Positions 9,026 to 17,528 of a DNA stretch of 64,000 nt are shown one piece after another. Under the pieces are notes generated by a model that made no database searches, was not told the origin of the DNA, and worked only from the letters and a program-made list of their open reading frames with translations. The translations under genes were made by a program, and so were the position numbers. The number at the start of each line of letters is the position of its first letter. Within the stretch, counting starts at the first letter, position 1. Origin of the DNA: Luteimonas panaciterrae (lineage in GTDB: Bacteria > Pseudomonadota > Gammaproteobacteria > Xanthomonadales > Xanthomonadaceae); assembly GCF_020511115.1 (NCBI RefSeq), contig NZ_JAJAVH010000002.1, forward strand, positions 40,145 to 104,144, written 5' to 3'.

Positions 9026-10372
9026 ATGTCAGAACCGAATACGCACGCTGGCGGACATCGCCAGAAAGACGGGCGCATGCAGCTGCATTGGAAGATCGCG
9101 ATCGGTTTCGTCGTCGGCCTGTTTCTTGGCCTGATCGTGCACTACGGCGTCGGCCCCGAGGCGCAATGGGTGCAGCTGCTGACGAAATACGCGACACAGC
9201 CGTTCTCCACGGTCTTCCTCAATCTGATCTTCATGATGATCGTGCCACTGCTGTTCTCGGCACTGGTGGTCGGTGTGTCGGAGATGGGCGACATCGGATC
9301 GCTGGGCCGGATCGGCTGGCGCACCTTGCTCTACACCGTACTGCTGTCCGGCGCCGCGGTCGTGCTCGGACTGGTGATGGTGAACCTGTTCCAGCCCGGT
9401 GCCGGCGTCGACAAGGCGCTGGCGCAGCAACTGCTCAACGAAGGCGCTGAACGCGCGCAGGCCATCGTCCAGGACAGCAGCAAGAGCGACTCCAGCGGCC
9501 TGCACATGCTGCTGTCGATCGTGCCCTCGAACGTGATCGGCGCCGCTTCCGACAACGCCTCGATCCTGGCGCTGATGTTCTTCGCGCTGATGTTCGGCAT
9601 CGGCATGGTGCTGACCAACTCACCGGCGGTGCAGACGCTCAAGCGCGGCATCGAAGGCTTGTTCGAGATTTCGATGACCCTGATCGGGCTCATCATCCGC
9701 CTCGCGCCCTACGCGGTGTTCTGCTTCATGTTCAATCTGGCCGTGCTGTTCGGCTGGGATCTGATGCTGCGGCTTGGCGCCTATGTGCTGGTGGTGTTCT
9801 TCGCCCTCGTCATCCATCTGGTGGTGACGTATTCGCTGGCCTTGAAATTCATCGGCGGCTATTCGCCGATCCGCTTCTTCAAGGGCGTGCAGGAGGCGAT
9901 GCTCGTCGCCTTCTCCACGGCCTCCAGCAACGCCACGTTGCCGGTGTCGCTGCGTCTGGCCGACGAGGCGCTGGGCCTGCCGCGCAAGGTCTCGCGCTTC
10001 GTGCTGACGGTCGGCGCCACCGCCAACCAGAACGGCACGGCCCTGTTCGAGGGCGTCACGGTGCTGTTCCTGGCGCAGTTCTTCGGCGTGGAGCTGTCGA
10101 TCTGGCAGCAGGTGATGGTGATGCTGGTCTGCATCCTCGGCGGCATCGGTACGGCCGGCGTGCCGTCCGGCTCGTTGCCGGTGGTGGCGCTGATCTGCGG
10201 GATGGTGGGCGTGCCGCCGGAAGGCATCGGCCTGGTGCTGGGCGTCAACCACTTCCTGGATATGTCGCGCACCGTGGTCAACGTCACCGGCGACCTGGGC
10301 ATTGCCGCGATGGTCTCCAAGGGCGAGGTCGATGGTCCGAGCCTGGATGATCGCGGTAACAGCATCGGCTAG
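9026..10372 (+). CDS. Dicarboxylate/amino acid:cation symporter (DAACS family)
   Basis: A 448-residue secondary transporter of the GltP/DctA family that imports dicarboxylates or acidic amino acids with Na+ or H+. Eight or so hydrophobic segments are visible, plus the hallmark re-entrant hairpin regions: a serine-rich stretch (FSTASSNATLP), then TVGATANQNGTALFEGV, GIGTAGVPSGS and the C-terminal NHFLDMSRTVVNVTGD, which carry the substrate and cation sites. The ATG at 9026 follows GGAG and fits the family N-terminus; the frame is open much further upstream into batD but that part is not protein-like. The exact substrate cannot be told from sequence. Confidence 0.92.
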   Translation: MSEPNTHAGGHRQKDGRMQLHWKIAIGFVVGLFLGLIVHYGVGPEAQWVQLLTKYATQPFSTVFLNLIFMMIVPLLFSALVVGVSEMGDIGSLGRIGWRTLLYTVLLSGAAVVLGLVMVNLFQPGAGVDKALAQQLLNEGAERAQAIVQDSSKSDSSGLHMLLSIVPSNVIGAASDNASILALMFFALMFGIGMVLTNSPAVQTLKRGIEGLFEISMTLIGLIIRLAPYAVFCFMFNLAVLFGWDLMLRLGAYVLVVFFALVIHLVVTYSLALKFIGGYSPIRFFKGVQEAMLVAFSTASSNATLPVSLRLADEALGLPRKVSRFVLTVGATANQNGTALFEGVTVLFLAQFFGVELSIWQQVMVMLVCILGGIGTAGVPSGSLPVVALICGMVGVPPEGIGLVLGVNHFLDMSRTVVNVTGDLGIAAMVSKGEVDGPSLDDRGNSIG

Positions 10373-10486
10373 GACGCCGGTGCATGCGCGTTAAAACCGC
10401 GCGGGCCTGGCATGATGGGCGTGTTAATTGCGCGGATGTTTTGAAGCATGGATGTTCTGAGGCATGGACGTTCTGAAGGAGTCGTC

Positions 10487-10906
10487 ATGAAATCGATTTT
10501 CTGCGCCGGGCTGCTGGTGGCGCTCCTGCCGTTCGGGCAGGCACGGGCGCAGGAAGGCCAGTGCATGGATCACTACAGCAAGGAAGGCAATATCCTGAAG
10601 GGCCGCGCATTCAAGAGCTGGGCCGAATATCCCGGCATTTCCGTCGATGCCGCCTTCAAGAAGCTGCAGCAGGAAGTGGTCAGGCAGGGATTCACGGTCA
10701 TCAACGCCGACAGGAAGGCGGGCACCATTTCCGCCGATCAAGGCGTGTCCGGCAGCGGAAGGCGGGTACCGTTGAACGTCCTGGTGTCCAAGAACGGCGG
10801 CGGTGTTCGCGTCGAAGTGTCGTTTACGCCCGCCGGCGGGTTGTTCGTGGACAGGAAAGGCTTGAAGAAGGGCTTCTGCGACATCCTGGAAGCGCCGGTC
10901 AAGTAA
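10487..10906 (+). CDS. Small exported protein of unknown function
   Basis: A 139-residue protein with a clear signal peptide ([20 protein letters not shown], cleavage near AQA-QEG). The mature part has two cysteines (EGQCMDHYS near the N-terminus and GFCDIL near the C-terminus) that could form a disulphide. The ATG at 10487 has GAAGGA 7 bp upstream; in-frame upstream codons lie in sequence with repeated GCATGGA(T/C)GTTCTGA units (10446-10476). It is a single-gene unit between the symporter and tkt. I do not recognise a family. Confidence 0.75.
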   Translation: MKSIFCAGLLVALLPFGQARAQEGQCMDHYSKEGNILKGRAFKSWAEYPGISVDAAFKKLQQEVVRQGFTVINADRKAGTISADQGVSGSGRRVPLNVLVSKNGGGVRVEVSFTPAGGLFVDRKGLKKGFCDILEAPVK

Positions 10907-10985
10907 CGAAATCGCGGCAGGCGACAGGGCATTCCCGAGGTGGGACAATAAGCATCCCACACATTACTCGGCGCCTTGGTTCTCC

Positions 10986-12983
10986 ATGACATCCGCCCCC
11001 ACTCGCCGCGACCTCGCCAACGCCATCCGTTTCCTCGCCATCGACGCCGTTCAGGCCGCCAACTCCGGCCATCCCGGCATGCCGATGGGCATGGCCGACA
11101 TCGCCGAAGTGCTGTGGAACGACTACCTCAGCCATAACCCCAACAACCCGAAGTGGTTCAACCGCGACCGCTTCGTGCTCTCCAACGGCCACGGCTCGAT
11201 GCTGCAGTACGCGCTGCTGCACTTGTCCGGCTACGACCTGCCGCTGGAGGAGATCAAGCATTTCCGCCAGCTGCATTCGAAGACGCCGGGCCATCCGGAG
11301 AATTTCGTCACTCCGGGCGTGGAGACCACCACCGGCCCGCTCGGGCAGGGCTTCGCCAACGCCGTCGGCATGGCACTTGCGGAAAAACTGCTCGCGCAGC
11401 GCTACAACCGACCTGAATTCGCCATCGTGGACCATCGAACCTGGGTGTTCATGGGCGACGGCTGCATGATGGAAGGCATCTCGCATGAAGCCGCATCGCT
11501 GGCCGGCACCTGGGGCCTGGGCAAGCTGGTCGCCTTCTGGGACGACAACCACATCTCCATCGACGGCAATACCGAGGGCTGGTTCACTGACAACACGCCG
11601 GAGCGTTTCGAAGCCTACGGCTGGCACGTGATCCGTGGCGTCGACGGGCATGATCCGGATGCGGTGAAGGCGGCGATCGAGCAGACGCTCACGCGCGACG
11701 ACAAACCGACGCTGATCTGCTGCCGCACCACGATTGGCTTTGGCTCGCCCAACAAGGCCGGCAAGGAATCCGTGCACGGTGCTGCGCTCGGCAAGGACGA
11801 AGTCGAGGCCACGCGCAAGGCGCTGAACTGGAACTACGGCCCGTTCGAGATTCCGCAGGACATCCGCGACGCCTGGCGCGCCGGCAACGCCGGCCTCGTG
11901 CGCGAGGACCAGTGGAACACCCTTTTCGACAAGTACGCCGCGCGCCATCCCGAGCTCGCCGCGGAACTGACGCGCCGCTCGCATGCCGAGCTGCCGGCGG
12001 ACTTCGCCGCAGCCGCCGATGCCTATATCGCCAAGCTGCAGGCCGATGGCCAGACCATCGCCTCGCGCAAGGCCTCGCAGATGGCCATCGAGACCTTCGC
12101 CCCGCTGCTGCCGGAACTGCTCGGCGGCTCCGCCGACCTTGCCCACTCCAACCTCACGCTGTGGAAGGGTAGCAAGACGGTGGTTGGCGAGGATCCGGCT
12201 GCCAACTACGCCTATTACGGCGTGCGCGAATTCGGCATGACCGCGATCAGCAACGGCCTCGCCGTGCATGGCGGTTTCATTCCTTTCGACGCCACCTTCC
12301 TCGTCTTCAGCGACTACGCGCGCAACGCCGTGCGCATGAGCGCGCTGATGGGCGCGCATGCGATCCACGTCTACACGCACGATTCGATCGGTCTCGGTGA
12401 GGACGGCCCCACGCATCAGCCGATCGAGCATCTCGCGTCCTTGCGCTACATCCCGCACAACGATGTCTGGCGTCCCTGCGACGCCGTGGAATCAGCCGTT
12501 TCTTGGCGCGCGGCGATCGAACGCAAGGATGGCCCGAGCTGCCTGATCTTCTCGCGCCAGAACCTGCAGCACCAGCCGCGCAGCGAGGCGCAAGTGGCCG
12601 ACATCGCCCGCGGCGGATACGTGCTGAAGGATTCGGTCGGCGCGCCTGAGCTGATCCTCATTTCCACCGGCTCCGAAGTCGGCATCACCGTGGAAGCCGC
12701 CGCGAAGCTCGGCGACAAGGTGCGCGTGGTGTCGATGCCGTCCACCAACGTCTTCGATCGTCAGAGCGCGGAGTATCGCGAGTCGGTACTGCCCAAGGCC
12801 TGCCGCAAGCGTGTCGCCGTGGAAGCGGGCGTCACGGATTTCTGGCGCAAGTACGTCGGTCTCGATGGCGCCGTTGTCGGTATCGACAGCTTTGGCGCCA
12901 GCGCGCCGATCGAGGCGTTGATGCCGTACTTCGGCTTCACCGTCGATAAGGTGATTGAGGCTGCGCAGTCATTGAAAGTCTGA
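10986..12983 (+). CDS. tkt: Transketolase
   Basis: A 665-residue thiamine-diphosphate enzyme that moves two-carbon units between sugar phosphates in the non-oxidative pentose phosphate pathway (cytoplasm). Seen are the N-terminal [46 protein letters not shown], the ThDP motif [19 protein letters not shown], the pyrimidine-domain [16 protein letters not shown], and the phosphate-site [20 protein letters not shown]. Length is normal for the family (about 660-670). It has no obvious operon partner; its stop is 20 bp from the first attC-like hairpin, so it forms the border of the cassette cluster. Confidence 0.97.
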   Translation: MTSAPTRRDLANAIRFLAIDAVQAANSGHPGMPMGMADIAEVLWNDYLSHNPNNPKWFNRDRFVLSNGHGSMLQYALLHLSGYDLPLEEIKHFRQLHSKTPGHPENFVTPGVETTTGPLGQGFANAVGMALAEKLLAQRYNRPEFAIVDHRTWVFMGDGCMMEGISHEAASLAGTWGLGKLVAFWDDNHISIDGNTEGWFTDNTPERFEAYGWHVIRGVDGHDPDAVKAAIEQTLTRDDKPTLICCRTTIGFGSPNKAGKESVHGAALGKDEVEATRKALNWNYGPFEIPQDIRDAWRAGNAGLVREDQWNTLFDKYAARHPELAAELTRRSHAELPADFAAAADAYIAKLQADGQTIASRKASQMAIETFAPLLPELLGGSADLAHSNLTLWKGSKTVVGEDPAANYAYYGVREFGMTAISNGLAVHGGFIPFDATFLVFSDYARNAVRMSALMGAHAIHVYTHDSIGLGEDGPTHQPIEHLASLRYIPHNDVWRPCDAVESAVSWRAAIERKDGPSCLIFSRQNLQHQPRSEAQVADIARGGYVLKDSVGAPELILISTGSEVGITVEAAAKLGDKVRVVSMPSTNVFDRQSAEYRESVLPKACRKRVAVEAGVTDFWRKYVGLDGAVVGIDSFGASAPIEALMPYFGFTVDKVIEAAQSLKV

Positions 12984-13002
12984 AAATCTTTCCTCGCCGA
13001 AT

Positions 13003-13054
13003 GCCTAATTAAGCTGAGCCGCGAAGCGGCTTCAGCTCGAATGCATTGTTAGGC
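13003..13054 (-). repeat. attC-like integron recombination site (cassette with DUF2306 gene)
   Basis: Read on the minus strand this 52-bp element begins GCCTAAC (matches RYYYAAC) and ends ATTAGGC (one mismatch from GTTRRRY). Between them is an imperfect palindrome with inner arms AGCCGC and GCGGCT around TTC, outer arms AGCTG and CAGCT, and one unpaired A on one arm. An extrahelical base is a hallmark of attC bottom-strand folding. The DUF2306 reading frame runs through it and stops at the TAA of GCTTAATT, as in many xanthomonad cassettes. Confidence 0.75.
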
Positions 13055-13659
13055 AGCCTTGCAAAGTGATGCCGCGACCGAACGAACCACTCGGCGATCA
13101 GTAAATTGGGAATCCAGCAAAGCCACGAAATGGCGGGGTATGCGATTGCCATTGGAAAGCCCGCCAGCTGGCTCAAGGGTATGTACAGACGAAGTGTCAC
13201 GGCCGCAAGCGTGAGCGCATAGCTGCGAATCATCCAGCTTCTATGCCCAACAAGATCGCCTCGTCTGATGAGGCGATAGGCATTCAACGTGCTGCCCACC
13301 CAACAGACTGCCAGCAGGCCAAATCCCAGATGAGAAATCAGGCCGCCCATTGAATGCGGCGCCAAGATCAACGCTGCAACCCCGCCCATGGCCGCCGCGA
13401 GGATGTACAACCGGCCAAGCCAGCGGTGAGCGCCGATGAAACGGTTTCGAAGCCGGGAATTGAGTTGAAAAGTGTCGGCGATCAGTGCAATCGCTCCGCC
13501 CAGAAAATGGGCAAGCGCCGCGACGGGCCAATCCGAAAGAAGGCCACGTACGAATGGCGGGCGAGCCTCGGGTGCGAGTAGCAACATGGAGATCGCATAC
13601 CCTGCGACGGCCAGCGCAAGCAGGCTCATGATCAGCCACGCGAATGTCCTTTTCCTCAT
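13009..13659 (-). CDS. DUF2306 multi-pass membrane protein in an integron-type cassette
   Basis: A 216-residue integral membrane protein with about six helices and the DUF2306 pattern [14 protein letters not shown] followed by [19 protein letters not shown]. Function is unknown; the conserved His residues suggest a haem- or quinone-linked family, which is inference only. The ATG at 13659 is preceded by GGAGG at 7 bp spacing. The last residues ([13 protein letters not shown]) are encoded by the attC-like element. It points leftwards, against tkt, and its lower GC than neighbours fits acquisition as a cassette. Confidence 0.8.
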   Translation of the reverse strand: MRKRTFAWLIMSLLALAVAGYAISMLLLAPEARPPFVRGLLSDWPVAALAHFLGGAIALIADTFQLNSRLRNRFIGAHRWLGRLYILAAAMGGVAALILAPHSMGGLISHLGFGLLAVCWVGSTLNAYRLIRRGDLVGHRSWMIRSYALTLAAVTLRLYIPLSQLAGFPMAIAYPAISWLCWIPNLLIAEWFVRSRHHFARLPNNAFELKPLRGSA

Positions 13660-13683
13660 CAATCAACCTCCATTTGCTGCCTG

Positions 13684-13738
13684 ATGCCAGAAATTAAGCC
13701 GAGCCGTGAAGCGACTTCGGTTTCAATCAATGGTTGGA
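13684..13738 (-). repeat. attC-like site
   Basis: On the minus strand the element begins GTCCAAC (RYYYAAC) and contains CGCTTCACGGCTCGGCTTAATT, of which the segment GGCTCGGCTTAATT is shared with the other cassette hairpins. The arms pair imperfectly (AACCGAAG with CGGCTCGGCTT). The distal GTTRRRY box is degraded. It separates the 13838-13984 gene from the DUF2306 cassette. Confidence 0.6.
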
Positions 13739-13837
13739 CGGTAATCCCCAGAAAAACCGTGCTTCTTGCCGCTAGGCACAAGGGTGCCACCAGCGGCCAA
13801 CGACCTGCCAGAGACGAATGGGAGGGTTACTAAATGC

Positions 13838-13984
13838 CTACGGGTCAAGCGCGAGGCATCGGATGAAGTCGTTGTCATATTCATGATAGACAAGCAAATC
13901 CATCGCTTGCTCGAGTGTCGCGTTGTTTGGTAGTTGGACAACGATGGAATTGGTGGACAGGAGTGCCGATGCTGAATTGCGCAT
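13838..13984 (-). CDS. Small cassette gene, unknown function (48 aa)
   Basis: A 48-residue frame that starts MRNSASALLS and continues with a protein-like stretch, VQLPNNATLEQAMDLLVYHE, then YDNDFIRCLALDP and a TAG stop. The hydrophobic-charged periodicity looks more like a real protein than the other minus-strand frame overlapping it (13723-13941). The upstream frame is closed by TGA 24 bp before the ATG. No strong ribosome-binding site is visible (GATAGAG only). The supporting context is that it lies between two attC-like hairpins in the same orientation, where one cassette gene is expected. Confidence 0.4.
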   Translation of the reverse strand: MRNSASALLSTNSIVVQLPNNATLEQAMDLLVYHEYDNDFIRCLALDP

Positions 13985-14080
13985 CTCTATCGTGCAATTA
14001 GACGTTCAACCTGTGCGAGTTCGCTGGGATCCCGAAACAATACAGTCAGACTGTCACGAGAGTGGAGGCCAATATGATGA

Positions 14081-14136
14081 CCCAGGGCCGCGAAGCGGCT
14101 CGGCTTGAGTTGTCAGCCAATGCTTACGCGTTATCG
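14081..14136 (-). repeat. attC-like site
   Basis: On the minus strand, TGACAACTCAAGCCGAGCCG is followed by CTTCGCGGCCCTGG, giving a GCCGC-TTC-GCGGC hairpin like that of the 13003-13054 site. The outer simple sites are degenerate. The TAA stop of the preceding small gene lies at its 5' edge, the usual position in integron cassettes. Confidence 0.5.
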
Positions 14137-14238
14137 GCCTTCATTTCTTGAGGCCGATACCTCTAGATACATCCCTTCGCGTTGGGCGTCACTGCCTCGT
14201 ATGAGCTCGTAAGTGATCTCGCCGATGTTGACGATCAC
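14131..14238 (-). CDS. Very small cassette gene, unknown function (35 aa)
   Basis: A GTG-initiated 35-residue frame (MIVNIGEITYELIRGSDAQR, then EGMYLEVSASRNEGR, TAA). AGGGAG lies 9 bp upstream of the GTG. The frame is open further upstream, but those residues are encoded by the previous attC-like element and are Arg/His-rich and not protein-like, so the short form is preferred. It sits between attC-like hairpins and has the same orientation as the other cassettes. No family recognised. Confidence 0.4.
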   Translation of the reverse strand: MIVNIGEITYELIRGSDAQREGMYLEVSASRNEGR

Positions 14239-14257
14239 GTCGCCATACTCCCTGTTT

Positions 14258-14300
14258 TGAATTAGGCCGAGCTGCGAGCCGGTTGAGTGTGTTGTTTGCG
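14258..14300 (-). repeat. Degenerate attC-like site
   Basis: On the minus strand ACAACACACTCAACCGGCTC is followed by GCAGCTCGGCCTAATT. The GCTCGGC(C/T)TAATT end is shared with the sites at 13003 and 13684, and the preceding membrane-protein gene stops at the TAA inside it exactly as the DUF2306 gene does. The core-site box is poorly conserved. Confidence 0.45.
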
Positions 14301-14684
14301 TTCTTCGACGCGGATGCCTACAGCTCGCAGAATAGTGCCCGTGACAAGCGCTCCAATGATTGAAGATGGAGTTCCCCAAAGAATCACGGCGATGTAGATC
14401 ATGGATGCGCCGCCTCCGGTATATGGGCGGACGCAATCGGTGTAGTAAGCGAAAAAGAGCCACGGAGCGAACAAGAGGCAGGCACCAACGGCTCTCAAAG
14501 GATTTGCGGTCACCAGCGAGAGGATGGCTGGGAGCAAAGGAAGGGATAGAAAGATGCCGAGGGCCCCGAGGAATGACCAGAGGTCGTGTCCGTAGCAAGC
14601 AAAGCTGTTGAATGCTTGAATGCTGATGACGCCGGCAATCGCGATGACGCCTGAGAGAATGGCTTTGCGACGTTGAATCAGCAT
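14262..14684 (-). CDS. Small multi-pass membrane protein in a cassette, unknown function
   Basis: A 140-residue protein with four predicted membrane helices (about 10-28, 33-60, 65-85 and 95-120) and a basic C-terminal tail ending ARSSA that is encoded by the attC-like element. Start ATG at 14684; no clear ribosome-binding site, a common trait of cassette genes. No family recognised. It is the first cassette of the array if the integrase end was on the clpB side. Confidence 0.6.
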   Translation of the reverse strand: MLIQRRKAILSGVIAIAGVISIQAFNSFACYGHDLWSFLGALGIFLSLPLLPAILSLVTANPLRAVGACLLFAPWLFFAYYTDCVRPYTGGGASMIYIAVILWGTPSSIIGALVTGTILRAVGIRVEERKQHTQPARSSA

Positions 14685-14695
14685 AGGGGCCAGTG

Positions 14696-14735
14696 CCTGG
14701 ATTAGTCCGAGCCCCGGAACGGGGCTGGTTCAAAT
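14696..14735 (-). repeat. Possible attC or attI remnant bordering clpB
   Basis: A hairpin with arms AGCCCC and GGGGCT around CGGAA/C sits in the frame GAACCAGCCCCGTTCCGGGG then CTCGGACTAATCC (minus strand). The GGCTCGGACTAAT end resembles the GGCTCGGCTTAATT end of the other cassette sites. It marks the right edge of the cassette run. Confidence 0.35.
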
Positions 14736-14827
14736 GGTCTACCGCGGCATGCTACTCCAGCACAGCAGGCGCCCGCGGGCCATGGATCAGGTCGCGGAAC
14801 CGTAAAAAAGGCGGAGGTCGGCGCCGC

Positions 14828-14853
14828 CTTGAAACCCGCATCGGCACCCGCAT
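14828..14853 (+). promoter_or_regulatory. Putative sigma-32 (heat-shock) promoter of clpB
   Basis: CTTGAA at 14828-14833 and CCCGCAT at 14847-14853 are separated by 13 bp and followed by TT. This is close to the sigma-32 consensus CTTGAA-N13/14-CCCCATnT and ends about 50 bp before the clpB start. ClpB is a classical heat-shock gene, which supports the call. It lies in the 218-bp gap between the cassette cluster and clpB. Confidence 0.6.
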
Positions 14854-14902
14854 TTCAGGAGCATTGCCGGCTCCGCGCCGGCCGATTTCCGAGGCAATCC
14901 CG

Positions 14903-17488
14903 ATGCGAATGGACAAACTCACCTCGCGTTTCCAGCAGGCGCTGGCCGACGCGCAGTCGCTGGCCGTGGGCCGCGACCACAACCTGATCGAGCCGGCGCA
15001 CCTGCTGCTGGCCCTGCTCGACCAGCAGGGCGGCGGGACCCGGCCGCTGCTGACCCAGGCCGGCGTCAACGTGCCCGTGTTGCGTGAGCGGCTGACCGAG
15101 GCGCTGGACAAGCTGCCGAAGGTGTCAGGGCAGGCCGGCCAGATTTCCGTCGGCAACGATCTCGGCCGCCTGCTCAACGTGACCGACAAGCTGGCGCAGC
15201 AGAAGGGCGATGCCTTCATCGCCTCGGAGCTGTTCGTGCTGGCGGCGCTCGACGACAACGGCGATGCCGGCCGGGCACTGAAGGCGGCGGGCGCCGACAA
15301 ACGCAAGCTGGAAGCGGCGATCGATGCCATGCGCGGCGGCGAATCGGTGAAGGACGAAAACGCCGAGGACGCGCGGCAGGCGCTGGAGAAATTCACGATC
15401 GACCTCACTGCGCGCGCCGAGAGCGGCAAGCTCGATCCGGTGGTCGGTCGCGACGAGGAAATCCGCCGAACGATCCAGGTGCTGCAACGCCGCACCAAGA
15501 ACAATCCCGTGCTGATCGGCGAGCCTGGCGTCGGCAAGACCGCCATCGTCGAAGGGCTGGCACAACGCATTATCAACAACGAAGTGCCGGAAGGCTTGCG
15601 CGGCAAGCGCGTGCTCTCGCTCGACATGGGCGCGCTGATCGCCGGTGCCAAATATCGCGGTGAATTCGAGGAGCGCCTGAAAGCGGTGTTGAACGATCTT
15701 GCCAAGAACGAAGGCCAGATCATCCTCTTCATCGACGAGCTGCACACCATGGTCGGCGCCGGCAAGGCGGAAGGCGCCATGGATGCCGGCAACATGCTCA
15801 AGCCCGCGCTCGCTCGCGGTGAGCTGCACTGCATCGGCGCGACCACGCTCGACGAGTACCGCAAGTACGTCGAGAAGGACGCGGCACTGGAGCGCCGTTT
15901 CCAGAAGGTTTTCGTTGGCGAGCCGAGCGTGGAGGACACCATCGCCATTCTGCGCGGCCTGAAGGAGCGCTATGCCGTGCATCACGGCGTGGAGATCACC
16001 GACCCGGCCATCGTCGCCGCGGCCACGCTGTCGCATCGCTACATCAGCGACCGCCAGCTGCCAGACAAGGCCATCGACCTGATGGACGAGGCCGCCTCGC
16101 GCATCCGCATGGAGATCGACTCCAAGCCGGAGGAGCTCGACCGCAAGGAGCGCCGTCTGATCCAGCTCAAGATCCAGCGCGAAGCGCTGAAGAAGGAGAA
16201 GGACGACGCCTCCAAGCAGCGTCTGGCCGATCTCGAGAAAGAAATCGAAACGCTCGAGCGCGAATACAACGATCTGGAAGAAGTGTGGAAGGCCGAGAAG
16301 GCCACGCTGCAGGGCGCGACCAAGATCAAGGAGCAGATCGAGCAGGCCAAGTTGGAACTCGAGGCCGCGCAGCGTCGTCAGGATTACGCCAAGATGAGCG
16401 AGATCCAGTACGGCATGCTGCCGGAATTGGAGAAGCAGCTCAAGGCGGCGCAGGAAGCAGAGACGCAGGGCTTCAAGCTGCTGCAGGATCGCGTCACCGC
16501 CGAGGAGATCGCCGAGGTCGTGTCGCGCTGGACCGGCATCCCGGTCAGCAAGATGCTCGAAGGCGAGCGCGAGAAGCTGCTGAAGATGGAGGACGCGCTG
16601 AAGACGCGTGTCGTCGGTCAGGAAGAAGCGATCCGCGTCGTCTCCGATGCCGTGCGCCGTTCGCGCGCCGGTCTCTCCGATCCGAATCGGCCGAGCGGAT
16701 CATTCCTGTTCCTTGGCCCGACCGGTGTCGGCAAGACCGAGCTGTGCAAGGCGTTGGCGGAATTCCTGTTCGATAGTTCGGACGCGATGATTCGCATCGA
16801 CATGAGCGAGTTCATGGAGAAGCACAGCGTCGCCCGTTTGATCGGCGCGCCTCCGGGCTATGTCGGTTACGAGGAAGGCGGTTATCTCACCGAGGCCGTG
16901 CGCCGTCGTCCGTACAGCGTGATCCTGCTCGACGAAGTCGAGAAGGCGCATCCGGACGTGTTCAACGTGCTGCTGCAGGTGCTCGACGACGGCCGCCTCA
17001 CCGATGGTCAGGGCCGCACCGTTGATTTCCGCAATACGGTGATCGTGATGACGTCCAACCTGGGCTCGCATCAGATCCAGGAACTGGCCGGCGACGATTC
17101 ACCCGAAGCCTATACGCAGATGAAGGCGGCGGTGATGGGCGTGGTGCAGGCGCACTTCCGTCCTGAGTTCATCAACCGCCTCGACGACATCGTCGTGTTC
17201 CATCCGCTCGACAAGGTGCAGATCAAGGCGATCGCGAGGATCCAGATGCGCGGCCTGGAGAAGCGGCTGGCCGAGCGCGGGCTGCGCATCACCGTCAGCT
17301 ACAAGGCGTTCGAACTGCTCGGCAACGTCGGCTTCGATCCGGTCTACGGCGCGCGTCCGCTCAAGCGTGCGATCCAGCAGCAGTTGGAGAATCCGCTGGC
17401 GCAGAAGATCCTCGCGGGCGAGTTCGCCAACGGCGACACCGTGCAGGTCGATGCGCAGGGCGGACAACTGGAGTTCGTGAAGGCCTGA
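14903..17488 (+). CDS. clpB: ATP-dependent disaggregase ClpB
   Basis: An 861-residue Hsp100 protein that, with DnaK, pulls polypeptides out of aggregates after heat stress (cytoplasm, hexameric ring). Visible are the N-domain with two Clp repeats (1-145), AAA-1 with Walker [14 protein letters not shown] and [19 protein letters not shown], the long coiled-coil M domain (about 405-525, rich in Glu/Lys/Leu) that distinguishes ClpB from ClpA, and AAA-2 with Walker [15 protein letters not shown] and the pore loop [13 protein letters not shown]. The ATG at 14903 follows GAGG at 8 bp; ATG 14909 is an alternative. Length is normal (E. coli 857). Confidence 0.97.
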   Translation: MRMDKLTSRFQQALADAQSLAVGRDHNLIEPAHLLLALLDQQGGGTRPLLTQAGVNVPVLRERLTEALDKLPKVSGQAGQISVGNDLGRLLNVTDKLAQQKGDAFIASELFVLAALDDNGDAGRALKAAGADKRKLEAAIDAMRGGESVKDENAEDARQALEKFTIDLTARAESGKLDPVVGRDEEIRRTIQVLQRRTKNNPVLIGEPGVGKTAIVEGLAQRIINNEVPEGLRGKRVLSLDMGALIAGAKYRGEFEERLKAVLNDLAKNEGQIILFIDELHTMVGAGKAEGAMDAGNMLKPALARGELHCIGATTLDEYRKYVEKDAALERRFQKVFVGEPSVEDTIAILRGLKERYAVHHGVEITDPAIVAAATLSHRYISDRQLPDKAIDLMDEAASRIRMEIDSKPEELDRKERRLIQLKIQREALKKEKDDASKQRLADLEKEIETLEREYNDLEEVWKAEKATLQGATKIKEQIEQAKLELEAAQRRQDYAKMSEIQYGMLPELEKQLKAAQEAETQGFKLLQDRVTAEEIAEVVSRWTGIPVSKMLEGEREKLLKMEDALKTRVVGQEEAIRVVSDAVRRSRAGLSDPNRPSGSFLFLGPTGVGKTELCKALAEFLFDSSDAMIRIDMSEFMEKHSVARLIGAPPGYVGYEEGGYLTEAVRRRPYSVILLDEVEKAHPDVFNVLLQVLDDGRLTDGQGRTVDFRNTVIVMTSNLGSHQIQELAGDDSPEAYTQMKAAVMGVVQAHFRPEFINRLDDIVVFHPLDKVQIKAIARIQMRGLEKRLAERGLRITVSYKAFELLGNVGFDPVYGARPLKRAIQQQLENPLAQKILAGEFANGDTVQVDAQGGQLEFVKA

Positions 17489-17498
17489 CGATATCCGG

Positions 17499-17527
17499 CG
17501 ACGCCTTCTCTGGTCGAGAAGGCGTCG
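17499..17527. terminator. Convergent-gene hairpin terminator (clpB / ybaL)
   Basis: A perfect 12-bp stem (CGACGCCTTCTC with GAGAAGGCGTCG) around a 5-nt loop lies in the 40-bp gap between the converging clpB and antiporter genes. There is no T-tract, so it may act as a bidirectional or processing hairpin. Confidence 0.55.
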
Positions 17528-17528
17528 T

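Noticed and set aside
13723..13941. 72-codon minus-strand ORF in the cassette region
   Set aside because: Starts with TTG, is Ser/Thr/Arg-rich without fold-like pattern, and overlaps the more protein-like 13838-13984 frame; kept only as an alternative.
13923..14108. 61-codon plus-strand ORF in the cassette region ending in GPRSGSA
   Set aside because: It opposes the consistent minus-strand orientation of all cassettes and attC-like sites and has no ribosome-binding site.
14131..14733. 200-codon minus-strand ORF spanning two cassettes
   Set aside because: Most of it is an out-of-frame His/Arg-rich shadow of the 14262-14684 membrane protein; only the last 35 codons look real and were annotated alone.
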